Of a stretch of DNA of 64,000 nucleotides, positions 11,091 to 23,877 are shown one piece after another. The notes below the pieces were generated by a model. That model was not told the origin of the DNA. It made no database searches and worked only from the letters and a program-made list of their open reading frames with translations. A program made the translations under genes and the position numbers. This DNA is from Hydractinia symbiolongicarpus (Eukaryota > Cnidaria > Hydrozoa > Anthoathecata > Hydractiniidae): positions 20,331,001 to 20,395,000 of the forward strand of contig NC_079875.1 in assembly GCF_029227915.1 (NCBI RefSeq), in the 5' to 3' direction. Each line of letters starts with the position of its first letter. Position 1 is the stretch's first letter.

Positions 11091-14000
11091 TAAGGAAAAC
11101 CACTTGGAACGTTGTAGTGCATTGAGACTGGAAGAAACAGTCCAATGGTAACCTGCGCATGCAGATAGAACCACGTGATTTGCGTGTGAGGCTATATCAG
11201 ACTGCAAAAGGCCATATTACAGCCTTTATAGGACTGTGCACGTAGTTAAGAGTGTTCTAAGGCCACGGCGCTAAGAAGAATCACTTGGAACGTTGTATCG
11301 CATTGAGACTGGAACGACTAGTCCAATGGCAACCGGCGAAAGCAGCTAAAATCACGTGATGTACGTGTGAGGCCTTTATTAGACTGCAAAAGATCATAAA
11401 ACAGCCTTTATAGGACCGGCACGTAGTTAAGAATGTGCTAAGGCCACGGCGCAAATGAAAACGACTTGAGACTTTGCAGCGCATTGCAATTGGAACGACT
11501 AGTCCAATGGTAACATGCACAGACAAGTGAAACCACGTGATTTACGTGTGCGGCCTTTATTAGACTGCAAAAGGCCATGTTACAGCCTTTATAGGATTGT
11601 GCACGTAGTTAAGAGTGTTCTAAGGCGACGGCGCTAATGAAAATCACTTGGGATTTTGTAGCACCTTGAAACGGGAATGAATAGTTCAATGGAAACCTGC
11701 GCAGGCAGATGGAACCACGTGATTTACGTGTGAGGCTTTTATTAGACTGCAATAGGCCATACTACGGTCTTTGTAGGACGATGCACGTAGTTAAGAGTGT
11801 TCTAAAGCGACGGCGCTAATGAAAACGACTTGGAACGTTGCAGCGAATTGAGACTGGAAGGAATTCTCCAATGGTAACCGGCGCAGGCAGCTGAAACCGC
11901 ATGATTTACGTGTGCGGCCTTTATTAGACTGCAAAAGGCCATATTAGGGTCTTTATAGGACTGTGCACGTAGTTAAGAGTGTTCTAAAGCCACGACGCTA
12001 AGGAGAACTACTTGGAACGTTGTAGTCCAATGAGTCTGGAAGGAATAGCCAATGGTAACCTGGGCAGGCAGATGGAACCACGTGATTTACATGTGAGGCT
12101 TTTATTAGACTGGAAAAGGGCATGTTATAGCCTTTGTAGGACGATGCACGTAGTTAAGAGTGTTCTAAAGCGACGGCGCTAATGAAAACGACTTGGGACG
12201 TTGTAGCGCATTGAGACTGGAATGAATAGTCCAATGGTAATCGGCGCAGGCAGCTGAAACTGCGTGATTAAAGTGTGCGCCTTTATTAGACTGCAAAAGG
12301 CCATATTACGGTCGTTATAGGGCTGTGCACGTAATTAAGAGTGTTCTAAGGCCACGGCGCTAAGGAGAACCACTTGGGACGTGCTGGTGCATTGGGACTA
12401 GAACGGCTAGTCCAATGATAACCGGCACAGGCAGCTGAAACCACGTGATTTACGTGTGAGGTCTTTTTTAGACTGCAAAAGGCCATATTAGGGTCTTTTT
12501 AGGACTGTGCACGTAGTTAAGAGTGTTCTAAGGCCACGGCGTTAAGGAGTACTACTTGGAACGCTGTAGTGCAATGAGACTGGAAGGAATAGTCCAATGG
12601 TAACCTGCGCAGGCAGATGGAACCACGTGATTTACTTGTGAGGCGTTTATTAGATTGCCAAAGATCATATTACAGCCTTTATAGGACTGTGCAGGTAGTT
12701 AAGAATGTGCTAAGGCGACGGCGCTAATGAAAATCACTTGTGATTTTGTAGCGTATTGAAGGGGGAATGAATAGTCCAATGGTAACATGCGCAGACAAGT
12801 GAAATCACGTGATTTACGTGTGCGGCCTTTATTAGACTGCAAAAGGTCATATTACAGCCTTTATAGGACTGTGCACGTAGTTAAGAGTGTTCTAAGGCGA
12901 CGGCACTAATGAAAACGACTTGGGATGTTGTAGCGCATTGAGACTGGAACGACTAGTCCAATGGTAACCGGCACAGGCAGCTAAAACCGCGCGAGTTACG
13001 TGTGCGGCATTTAATGAAACTGCAAAAGGCCATATTACGGTCTCTATAAGACCGTGCACGTAGTTAAGAGTGTTCGAAGGCCACGGCGCTAAAGATTACT
13101 ACTTGGAACGTTGTAGTACAATGAGACTGGAAGGAATAGTCCAATGGTAACCTGCGCAGGCAGATGGAACCACGTGATTTACTTGTGAGGCGTTTATTAG
13201 ATTGCCAAAGATCATATTACAGCCTTTATAGGACTGTGCAGGTAGTTAAGAATGTGCTAAGGCGACGGCGCTAATGAAAATCACTTGTGATTTTTTAGCG
13301 CATTGAAACGGGAATGAATAGTCCAATGGTAACATGCGCAGACAAGTGAAATCACGTGATTTACGTGTGCGGCCTTTATTAGACTGCAAAAGGTCATGTT
13401 ACAGCCTTTATAGGATTGTGCACGTAGTTAAGAGTGTTCTAAGGCGACGGCGCTAATGAAAATCACTTAGGATTTTGTAGCGCATTGAAACGGGAATGAA
13501 TAGTCCAATGGAAACCTGCGCAGGCAGATGGAACAACGTGATTTACGTGTGAGGCTTTTATTACACTGCATAAGGCCATATTACAGCCTTTATAGGACGA
13601 TGCACGTAGTTAAGAGAGTTCTAAGGCCACGGCGCTAAAGAGAACTACTTGGGACGTTGTAGCGCATTGAGACTGAAACGACTAGTCCAATGGTAATCGG
13701 CGCAGGCAGCTAAAACTGCGTGATTAAAGTGTGCGCCTTTATTAGACTGCAAAAGGCCATATTACGGTCGTTATAGGGCTGTGCACGTAATTAAGAGAGT
13801 TCTAAAGCCACGGCGCTAAGGAAAACCACTTGGAACGCTGTAGGGCATTGAGACTGGAAGGAATAGTCCAATGGTAAGCTGCGCAGGCAGATGAAACCAC
13901 GTGATTTACGTGTGAGGCCTTTATTAGACTGCAAAAGGCCATATTACAGCCTTTATAGGATGATGCACGTAGTTAAGAGTGTTCTAAGGCCACGGCGCTA

Positions 14001-14189
14001 AGGAGAATAACTTGGGACGTTGTAGTGCATTGGGACTGGAACGAATAGTCAAATGGTAACCGGCACAGCCAGCTGAAACCACGTGATTTACGTGTGCGGC
14101 ATTTAATGAAACTGCAAAAGGCCATATTAAGGTCTTTATAGGACTGTGCACGTAGTTAAGAGTGTTCTAAGGCCACGGCGCTAAGGAGA
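11091..14189. repeat. Satellite block with a 547-bp trimer repeat
   Basis: The segment at about 11390-11930 resembles 5220-5900 (GGACCGGCACG at 11417, TTGCAGCGCATTGC). The segment at about 11930-12240 copies 6300-6610. A trimer-spaced pair is marked by ACTTGTGAGGCGTTTATTAG at 12635 and 13182 (547 bp apart), both followed by GATTGCCAAAGATC, CTGTGCAGGTAG and AAAATCACTTGTGATTTT. One GCGGCATTTAATG monomer lies at 13004 and a hybrid of it at 14096. No gene is present. Confidence 0.75.
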
Positions 14190-16478
14190 ATCCCTTGGAA
14201 CGTTGTAGTGCAATGAGACTGGAAGGAATAGTCCAATGGTAACCTGGGCAGACAGATGGAACCACGTGATTTACATGTGAGGCTTTTATTAGATTGGAAA
14301 AGGGCATACTATAGCCTTTGTAGGACGATGCACGAGTGTTCTAAAGCGACAGCGCTAATGAAAACGTCTTGGGACGTTGAATTGCATTGAGACTGGAACG
14401 ACTAGTCCAATGGTAACCTGCAAAAGCAGCTAAAACCGCGTGATTAAAGTGTGCGGCCTTTATTAGACTGCAAAAGGCCATATTAGGGTGTTTTGGGAGA
14501 CTGGAAGGAATAGTCCAATGGTAACCTGGGCAGGTAGATGGAACCACGTGATTTACATGTGAGGCTTTTATTAGACTGGAAAAGGGCATATTATAGCCTT
14601 TGTAGGACGATGCACGAGTGTTCTAAAGCGACAGCGCTAATGAAAACGACTTGGGACGTTGTAGCGCATTGAGACTGGAAGGAATAGTAGAATGGTGTGC
14701 GGCCATTATTGGACTACAAAAGGCCATATTAAGGTCTTTATAGGTCTGTGCACGTAGTTAAGAGTGTTCTAAAGCGACGGCGCTAATGAAAACGACTTGG
14801 GACGTTGTAGTGCATTGAGACTGGAAAGGCTAGTGCAGTGGTAACCTGTGCAGGCAACTCAAACCGCGTGATTTAAGTGTGCGGTCTTTATGAGACTGCA
14901 AAAGGCCATACTACGGTCTTTGTAGGACGATGCACGTAGTTAAGAGTGTTCTAAAGCGACGGCGCTAAGGAGAACCACTTGGGACGTGCTGGTGCATTGG
15001 GACTGGAACGACTAGTCCAATGATAACCGGCACAGGCAGCTGAAACCACGTGATTTACGTGTGAGGTCTTTATTAGAATGCAAAAGGCCATATTAGGGTC
15101 TTTTTAGGACTGTGCACGTAGTTAAGAGTGTTCTAAGGCTACGGCGTTAAGGAGAACTACTTGGAACGTTGTAGTGCAATGAGACTGGAAGGAATAGTCC
15201 AATGGTAACCTGCGCAGGCAGATGGAACCACGTGATTTACATGTGAGGCTTTTATTAGACTGGAAAAGGGCATATTATAGCCTTTGTAGGACGATGCACG
15301 TAGTTAAGAGTGTTGTAAAGCAACGGCGCTAATGAAAACCACTTGAATTGTTGTAGTGCATCAAGACTTGAAGGACTTAGTCCAATGGTAACCTTCGCAG
15401 ACAGGTGAAACCACGTGATTTACGTGTGAGGTCTTTATTTGACTGCAAAAGGTCATATTACAGCCTTTATAGGACTGTGCACGTAGTTAAGAGTGTTCTA
15501 AGGCGACGGCACTAATGAAAACGACTTGGGATGTTGTAGCGCATTGAGACTGGCACGACTAGTCCAATGGTAACCGGCACAGGCAGCTAAAACCGCGTGA
15601 TTAAAGTGTGCGGCCTTTATTAGACTGCAAAAGGCCATATTAGGGTCTTTATAGGACTGTGCACGTAGTTAAGAGTGTTCTAAGGCCACGACGCTAAGAA
15701 GAACTACTTGGAACGTTGTAGTGCAATGAGATTGGAAGGAATAGTCCAATGGTAACCTGGGCAGGCAGATGGAACCACGTGATTTACATGTGAGGCTTTT
15801 ATTAGATTGGAAAAGGGCATACTATAGCCTTTGTAGGACGATGCACGAGTGTTCTAAAGCGACAGCGCTAATGAAAACGTCTTGGGACGTTGAATTGCAT
15901 TGAGACTGGAACGACTAGTCCAATGGTAACCTGCAAAAGCAGCTAAAACCGCGTGATTAAAGTGTGCGGCCTTTATTAGACTGCAAAAGGCCATATTAGG
16001 GTGTTTTGGGAGACTGGAAGGAATAGTCCAATGGTAACTTGGGCAGGTAGATGGAACCACGTGATTTACATGTGAGGCTTTTATTAGACTGGAAAAGGGC
16101 ATATTATAGCCTTTGTAGGACGATGCACGAGTGTTCTAAAGCGACAGCGCTAATGAAAACGACTTGGGACGTTGTAGCGCATTGAGACTGGAAGGAATAG
16201 TAGAATGGTGTGCGGCCATTATTGGACTACAAAAGGCCATATTAAGGTCTTTATAGGTCTGTGCACGTAGTTAAGAGTGTTCTAAAGCGACGGCGCTAAT
16301 GAAAACGACTTGGGACGTTGTAGTGCATTGAGACTGGAAAGGCTAGTGCAGTGGTAACCTGTGCAGGCAACTCAAACCGCGTGATTTAAGTGTGCGGTCT
16401 TTATGAGACTGCAAAATGCCATACTACGGTCTTTGTAGGACGATGCACGTAGTTAAGAGTGTTCTAAAGCGACGGCGC
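14190..16478. repeat. Two 775-bp copies separated by about 740 bp (offset 1513)
   Basis: Copy one is about 14190-14965 and copy two about 15703-16478. They share two uncommon deletions. In the first, ATTAGGGTG runs into TTTTGGGAGACTGG (14487 and 16000), which removes most of a monomer's first half. In the second, GTAGAATGG is fused to TGTGCGGCC (14691 and 16204), which loses about 34 bp spanning the CACGTG region. Both also carry the 8-bp GCACG/AGTGTTC deletion. The middle stretch consists of ordinary monomers. Confidence 0.82.
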
Positions 16479-18304
16479 TAATGAAAACGACTTGGGACGT
16501 TGTAGCGCATTGAGACTGGAAGGAATTGTCCAATGGTAACTGGCGCAGGCAGCTGAAACCGCATGATTTACGTGTGCAGCCATTATTGGACTGCAAAAGG
16601 CCATATTAAGGTCTTTATAGGACTGTGTACGTAGTTAAGAGTGTTCTAAGGCCATGGCACTAAAGAGAACCAGATGGAACGTTGTACTGCATTGAGACTG
16701 GAAGGAATAGTCCAATGGTAAGCTGTGCAGTCAGATGGAACCTCGTGATTTACGTGTGAGGCCTTTATTAGACTGCAAAAGCCATTTTGCGGTCTTTATA
16801 GGACTGTGCACGTAGTTAAGTGTGTTTTAAGGCCACGACGCTAAGGAGAACTACTTGGAACGTTGTTGGGCATTGAGACTGGAAGGAGTAGTCCAATAGT
16901 AACCTGCGCAGGCAGATGGAACCACGTGATTTACGTGTGAGGCCTTTATTAGACTGCAAAAGGTCATATTACAGCATTTATAGGACTGTGCACGTAATTA
17001 AGAGTGTTCTAAGGCGATGGAGCTATTGAAACCGACTTGGGACGTTGAATTGCATTGAGACTGGAACGACTAGTCCAATTGTAACCTGCGCAGGCAGATG
17101 GAACCTCGTGATTTACGTGTGAGGTCTTTATTTGACTGCAAAAGGTCATATTACAGCCTTTATAGGACTGTGCACGTAGTTAAGAGTGTTCTAAGGCGAC
17201 GGCACTAATGAAAACGACTTGGAATGTTGTAGCGAATTGAGACTGGATCGACTAGTCCAATGGTAACCGGCACAGGCAGCTAAAACCGCGTGATTAAAGT
17301 GTGCAGCCCTTATGAGATTGCAAAAGGCCATATTACGGTCGTTATAGGCCCGTGCACGTAATTAAGAGTGTTCTAAGGCCACGGCGCTAAGGAGAACCAC
17401 TTGGGACGTGCTGGTGTATTGGGACTAGAACGACAAGTCCAATGATAACCGGCACAGGCAGCTGAAACCACGTGATTTACGTGTGAGGGGTTTATAAGAC
17501 TGCAAAAGGCCATATTACAGCCTTTAATAGGACTGTGCACCTAATTAAGAGTGTTCTAAGGCGACGGCGCTAATTGAGACTGGAAAGGCTAGTGCAATGG
17601 TAACCGGTGCAGGCAACTCAAACCGCGTGATTTAAGTGTGCGGCCTTTATTAGACTGCAAAAGGCCATACTACGGTCTTTGTAGGACGATGCACGTAGTT
17701 AAGAGTGTTTTAAAGCGACGGCGCTAATGAAAACGACTTGGGACGTTGTAGCGCATTGCGACTGGAAGGAATTGTCCAATGGTAACCGGCGCAGGCAGCT
17801 GAAACCTCATGATTTACGTGTGCAGCCATTATTGGACTGCAAAAGGCCATATTAAGGTCTTTATAGGACTGTGTACGTAGTTAAGAGTGTTCTAAGGCGA
17901 CGGAGCTATTGAAAACGACTTGGGACGTTGAATTGCATTGAGACTGGAACGACTAGTCCAATGGTAACCTGCAAAAGCAGCTAAAACCGCGTGATTTAAG
18001 TGTGCGGCCTTTATTAGACTGCAAAAGGCCATATTAGGGTCTTTATAGGACTGTGCACGTAGTTAAGAGTGTTCTAAGGCGACGGAGCTATTGAAAACGA
18101 CTTGGGACGTTGAATTGCATTGAGACTGGAAGGAATAGTCCAATGGTAAGCTGCGCAGGCAGATGGAACCTCGTGATTTACGTGTGAGGTCTTTATTTGA
18201 CTGCAAAAGGTCATATTACAGCCTTTATAGGACTGTGCACGTAGATAAGAGTGTTCTAAGCGACGGCACTAATGAAAACGACTTGGGATGTTGTAGCGCA
18301 TTGA
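16455..18304. repeat. Satellite block duplicated at 20790-22444
   Basis: About 16455-17340 matches 20790-21675 (offset 4335), sharing GCCATGGCACTAAAGAG, CAAAAGCCATTTTGCGG and TAGCGAATTGAG. About 17325-17927 matches 21843-22444 (offset 4517-4519), sharing GGTGTATTGGGACTAGAACG, GTGAGGGGTTTATAAG, CACCTAATTAAG and a 28-bp internal deletion at 17572. The 182-bp change in offset equals one extra monomer in the later copy. The rest of the block to 18304 is ordinary monomers. Confidence 0.82.
17572..17576 (+). other. 28-bp deletion monomer (lineage marker)
   Basis: GGCGCTAAT is joined directly to TGAGACTGG. The 28 bases that normally lie between (from GAAAACGACTTGG to GCGCAT) are missing, with an AT dinucleotide at both ends. 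The identical deletion occurs near 22090, 25155, 40048, 43104, 49367 and 52976, always linked to TTTAATAGG and GCACCTAATTAAG. It is therefore a single event spread by duplication. Confidence 0.85.
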
Positions 18305-19760
18305 GACTGGATCGACTAGTCCAATGGTAACCGGCACAGGCAGCTAAAACCGCGTGATTAAAGTGTGCGGCCTTTATTAGACTGCAAAAGGCCATATTAG
18401 GGTCTTTATAGGATTGTGCACGTAGTTAAGAGTGTTCTAAGGCGACGGAGCTATTGAAAACGACTTGGGACGTTGAATTGCATTGAGACTGGAAGGAAAA
18501 GTCCAATGGTAAGCTGCGCAGGCAGATGAAACCACGTGATTTACGTGTGAGGCCTTTATTAGACTGCAAAAGGCCATATTACAGCCTTTATAGGCCTGTG
18601 CACGTAGTTAAGAGTGTTCTAAGGCGACGGCACTAATGAAAACGACTTGGGATGTTGTAGCGCATTGAGATTGGAACGACTAGTCCAATGGTAACCTGCG
18701 CAGGCAGATGGAACCTCGTGATTTACGTGTGAGGTCTTTATTTGACTGCAAAAGGTCATATTACAGCCTTTATAGGACTGTGCACGTAGTTAAGAGTGTT
18801 CTAAGGCGACGGCACTAATGAAAACGACTTGGGATGTTGTAGCGCATTGAGACTGGATCGACTAGTCCAATGGTAACCGGCACAGGCAGCTAAAACCGCG
18901 TGATTAAAGTGTGAATCCTTTATGAGATTGCAAAAGGCCATATTACGGTCTTTATAGGAGGATGCACGTAGTTAAGAGTGTTCTAAGGCCACGGCGCTAA
19001 GGAGAACCACTTGGAACGTTGTAGTGCATTGAGACTGGAAGGAATAGTCCATTGGTTCCCTGCGCAGGCAGATAGAACCACGTGATTTGCGTGTGAGGCT
19101 ATATTAGACTGCAAAAGGCCATATTACAGCCTTAATAGGACGATGCACGTAGTTAAAAGTGTTCTAAAGCGACTGCGCTAATGAAAACGACTTGGGATGT
19201 TGTAGCACATTGAGACAGGAAAGACTAGTTCAATGGTAACCGGCGCAGGCAACTCAAACCGCGTGATTTAAGTATGCCGCCTTTATTACACCGCAAAAGG
19301 CCATACTACGGTCTTTATAGGACTGTGCACGTAGTTAAGAGTGTTCTAAGGCCACGGCGCTAAGGAGAACCACTTGGAACGTTGTAGTGCATTGAGACTG
19401 GAAGGAATAGTCCATTGGTTCCCTGCGCAGGCAGATAGAACCACGTGATTTGCGTGTGAGGCTATATTAGACTGCAAAAGGCCATATTACAGCCTTAATA
19501 GGACGATGCACGTAGTTAAGAGTGTTCTAAAGCGACGGCGTTAATGAAAACGACTTGGGACGTTGAATTGCATTGAGACTGGAAGGAATTGTCCAATGGT
19601 AACTGGCGCAGGCAGCTGAAACCGCATGATTTACGTGTGCAGCCATTATTGGACTGCAAAAGGCCATATTAAGGTCTTTATAGGACTGTGTACGTAGTTA
19701 AGAGTGTTCTAAGGCCATGGCACTAAAGAGAACCAGATGGAACGTTGTACTGCATTGAGA
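18305..19760. repeat. 8-monomer tandem unit, copy 1 (1454 bp)
   Basis: The unit starts at the CTGGATCGACTAGTCC variant (18307). The same site opens the next unit at 19761, 1454 bp later. Markers in order are GGAAGGAAAAGTCC (18491), two ATTGGTTCCCTGC monomers (19051 and 19414) and GCCATGGCAC (19714). It abuts copy 2 directly, so this is a true tandem higher-order duplication. Confidence 0.82.
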
Positions 19761-21032
19761 CTGGATCGACTAGTCCAATGGTAACCGGCACAGGCAGCTA
19801 AATCCGCGTGATTAAAGTGTGCGGCCTTTATTAGACTGCAAAAGGCCATATTAGGGTCTTTATAGGACTGTGCACGTAGTTAAGAGTGTTCTAAGGCGAC
19901 GGAGCTATTGAAAACGACTTGGGACGTTGAATTGCATTGAGACTGGAAGGAAAAGTCCAATGGTAAGCTGCGCAGGCAGATGAAACCACGTGATTTACGT
20001 GTGAGGCCTTTATTAGACTGCAAAAGGCCATATTACAGCCTTTATAGGCCTGTGCACGTAGTTAAGAGTGTTCTAAGGCGACGGCACTAATGAAAACGAC
20101 TTGGGATGTTGTAGGGCATTGAGACTGGATCGACTAGTCCAATGGTAACCGGCACAGGCAGCTAAAACCGCGTGATTAAAGTGTGCGGCCTTTATGAGAT
20201 TGCAAAAGGCCATATTACGGTCTTTATAGGACGATGCACGTAGTTAAAAGTGTTCTAAGGCCACGGCGCTAAGGAGAACCACTTGGAACGTTGTAGTGCA
20301 TTGAGACTGGAAGGAATAGTCCATTGGTTCCCTGCGCAGGCAGATAGAAACACGTGATTTGCGTGTGAGGCTATATTAGACTGCAAAAGGCCATATTACA
20401 GCCTTAATAGGACGATGCACGTAGTTAAAAGTGTTCTAAAGCGACGGCGCTAATGAAAACGACTTGGGATGTTGTAGCACATTGAGACTGGAAAGACTAG
20501 TTCAATGGTAACCGGCGCAGGCAACTCAAACCGCGTGATTTAAGTATGCGGCCTTTATTACACCGCAAAAGGCCATACTACGGTCTTTATAGGACTGTGC
20601 ACGTAGTTAAGAGTGTTCTAAGGCCACGGGGCTAAGGAGAACCACTTGGAACGTTGTAGTGCATTGAGACTGAAAGGAATAGTCCATTGGTTCCCTGCGC
20701 AGGCAGATAGAACCACGTGATTTGCGTGTGAGGGTATATTAGACTGCAAAAGGCCATATTACAGCCTTAATAGGACGATGCACGTAGTTAAGAGTGTTCT
20801 AAAGCGACGGCGCTAATGAAAACGACTTGGGACGTTGAATTGCATTGAGACTGGAAGGAATTGTCCAATGGTAACTGGCGCAGGCAGCTGAAACCGCATG
20901 ATTTACGTGTGCAGCCATTATTGGACTGCAAAAGGCCATATTAAGGTCTTTATAGGACTGTGTACGTAGTTAAGAGTGTTCTAAGGCCATGGCACTAAAG
21001 AGAACCAGATGGAACGTTGTACTACATTGAGA
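19761..21032. repeat. 7-monomer tandem unit, copy 2 (1272 bp)
   Basis: It repeats the marker order of copy 1: GGAAGGAAAAGTCC at 19945, ATTGGTTCC at 20323 and 20686, GCCATGGCAC at 20986. The first marker is offset by 1454 bp and the later ones by 1272 bp. One monomer, corresponding to about 18700-18880 in copy 1, is therefore missing. Single-base differences (for example CGTGTGAGGGTATATT near 20730) distinguish the copies. Confidence 0.82.
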
Positions 21033-22444
21033 CTGGAAGGAATAGTCCAATGGTAAGCTGTGCAGGCAGATGAAACCACGTGATTTACGTGTGAGGCCTT
21101 TATTAGACTGCAAAAGCCATTTTGCGGTCTTTATAGGACTGTGCACGTAGTTAAGTGTGTTCTAAGGCCACGACGCTAAGGAGAACTACTTGGAACGTTG
21201 TTGGGCATTGAGACTGGAAGGAATAGTCCAATGGTAACCTGCGCAGGCAGATGGAACCACGTGATTTACGTGTGAGGCTTTTATTAGACTGCAAAAGGTC
21301 ATATTACAGCATTTATAGGACTGTGCACGTAATTAAGAGTGTTCTAAGGCGACGGAGCTATTGAAAACGACTTGGGACGTTGAATTGCATTGAGACTGGA
21401 GCGACTACTCCAATGGTAACCTGCGCAGGCAGATGGAACCTCGTGATTTACGTGTGAGGTCTTTATTTGACTGCAAAAGGTCATATTACAGCCTTTATAG
21501 GACTGTGCACGTAGTTAAGAGTGTTCTAAGGCGACGGCACTAATGAAAACGACTTGGAATGTTGTAGCGAATTGAGACTGGATCGACTAGTCCAATGGTA
21601 ACCGGCACAGGCAGCTAAAACCGCGTGATTAAAGTGTGCGGCCCTTATGAGATTGCAAAAGGCCATATTACGGTCTTTATAGGACGATGCACGTAGTTAA
21701 GAGTGTTCTAAGGCCACGGCGCTAAGGAGAACCACTTGGAACGTTGTACTGCATTGAGACTGGAAAGACTAGTTCAATGGTAACCGGCGCAGGCAACTCA
21801 AACCGCGTGATTTAAGTGTGCGGGCTTTATTAGACCGCAAAAGGCCATATTACGGTCGTTATAGGCCCGTGCACGTAATTAAGAGTGTTCTAAGGCCACG
21901 GCGCTAAGGAGAACCACTTGGGACGTGCTGGTGTATTGGGACTAGAACGACAAGTCCAATGATAACCGGCACAGGCAGCTGAAACCACGTGATTTACGTG
22001 TGAGGGGTTTATAAGACTGCAAAAAAGGCCATATTACAGCCTTTAATAGGACTGTGCACCTAATTAAGAGTGTTCTAAGGCGACGGCGCTAATTGAGACT
22101 TGAAAGGCTAGTGCAATGGTAACCGGTGCAGGCAACTCAAACCGCGTGATTTAAGTGTGCGGCCTTTATTAGACTGCAAAAGGTCATACTACGGTCTTTG
22201 TAGGACGATGCACGTAGTTAAGAGTGTTTTAAAGCGACGGCGCTAATGAAAACGACTTGGGACGTTGTAGCGCATTGCGACTGGAAGGAATTGTCCAATG
22301 GTAACTGGCGCAGGCAGCTGAAACCTCATGATTTACGTGTGCAGCCATTATTGGACTGCAAAAGGCCATATTAAGGTCTTTATAGGACTGTGTACGTAGT
22401 TAAGAGTGTTCTAAGGCGACGGAGCTATTGAAAACGACTTGGGA
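20790..22444. repeat. Second copy of the 16455-17927 segment, one monomer longer
   Basis: Private variants match the earlier segment as described there. The additional monomer lies at about 21675-21843 and carries GTACTGCATTGAGACTGG with GAAAGACTAGTTCAATGG. A 2-bp A insertion at 22021 (CTGCAAAAAAGGCC) is unique to this copy. It overlaps the end of the 7-monomer unit because duplications are nested here. Confidence 0.78.
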
Positions 22445-23877
22445 TGTTGTAGCGCATTGAGACTGGAACGACTAGTCCAATGGTAACCTGCGCAGGCAGA
22501 TGGAACCTCGTGATTTACGTGTGAGGTCTTTATTTGACTGCAAAAGGTCATATTACAGCCTTTATAGGACTGTGCACGTAGTTAAGAGTGTTCTAAGGCG
22601 ACGGCACTAATGAAAACGACTTGGGACGTTGAATTGCATTGAGACTGGAACGACTAGTCCAATGGTAACCTGCAAAAGCAGCTAAAACCGCGTGATTAAA
22701 GTGTGCGGCCTTTATTAGACTGCAAAAGGCCATATTAGGGTCTTTATAGGACTGTGCACGTAGTTAAGAGTGTTCTAAGGCGACGGAGCTATTGAAAACG
22801 ACTTGGGACGTTGAATTGCATTGAGACTGGAAGGAATAGTCCAATGGTACCCTGTGCAGGCAGATGGAACCACGTGATTTACGTGTGAGGCCTTTATTAG
22901 ACTGCAAAAGGTCATATTACAGCATTTATAGGACTGTGCACGTAGTTAAGAGTGTTCTAAGGCGACGGAGCTATTGAAAACGACTTGAGACGTTGAATTG
23001 CATTGAGACTGGAACGACTAGTCCAATGGTAACCTGCGCAGGCAGATGGAACCTCGTGATTTACGTGTGAGGTCTTTATTTGACTGCAAAAGGTCATATT
23101 ACAGCCTTTATAGGACTGTGCACGTAGTTAAGAGTGTTCTAAGGCGACGGCACTAATGAAAACGACTTGGGATGTTGTAGCGCATTGAGACTGGATCGAC
23201 TAGTCCAATGGTAACCTGCAAAAGCAGCTAAAACCGCGTGATTAAAGTGTGCGGCCTTTATTAGACTGCAAAAGGCCATATTAGGGTCTTTATAGGACTG
23301 TGCACGTAGTTAAGAGTGTTCTAAGGCGACGGAGCTATTGAAAACGACTTGGGACGTTGAATTGCATTGAGACTGGAAGGAATAGTCCAATGGTACCCTG
23401 TGCAGGCAGATGGAACCACGTGATTTACGTGTGAGGCCTTTATTAGACTGCAAAAGGTCATATTATAGCATTTATAGGACTGTGCACGTAGTTAAGAGTG
23501 TTCTAAGGCGACGGAGCTATTGAAAACGACTTGAGACGTTGAATTGCATTGAGACTGGAACGACTAGTCCAATGGTAACCTGCGCAGGCAGATGGAACCT
23601 CGTGATTTACGTGTGAGGTCTTTATTTGACTGCAAAAGGTCATATTACAGCCTTTATAGGACTGTGCACGTAGTTAAGAGTGTTCTAAGGCGACGGCACT
23701 AATGAAAACGACTTGGGATGTTGTAGCGCATTGAGACTGGATCGACTAGTCCAATGGTAACCTGCAAAAGCAGCTAAAACCGCGTGATTAAAGTGTGCGG
23801 CCTTTATTAGACTGTAAAACGCCATATTAGGGTCTTTATAGGACTGTGCACGTAGTTAAGAGTGTTCTAAGGCGACG
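22420..23877. repeat. 546-bp trimer higher-order repeat, about 2.5 copies
   Basis: GGAACCTCGTGATTTACG occurs at 22502, 23048 and 23594, and TGCAAAAGCAGC at 22671, 23217 and 23763. Each interval is exactly 546 bp, three times 182. The repeated trimer consists of a TGCAAAAGCAGC class B monomer, a GGTACCCTGTGCAGG class A monomer and a GGAACCTCG monomer. Copies differ by very few bases. The periodicity breaks near 23878, where it continues as dimer spacing (364 bp; GGAACC at 23958 and 24322). Confidence 0.85.

Noticed and set aside
14480-14720. Transposon insertion suspected at the odd-length monomers
   Set aside because: Both anomalies are losses of satellite sequence (ATTAGGGTG/TTTTGGGAGACTGG and AATGG/TGTGCGG). 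No foreign sequence, terminal repeats or target-site duplication is present, and the pair recurs 1513 bp later as part of a duplication.
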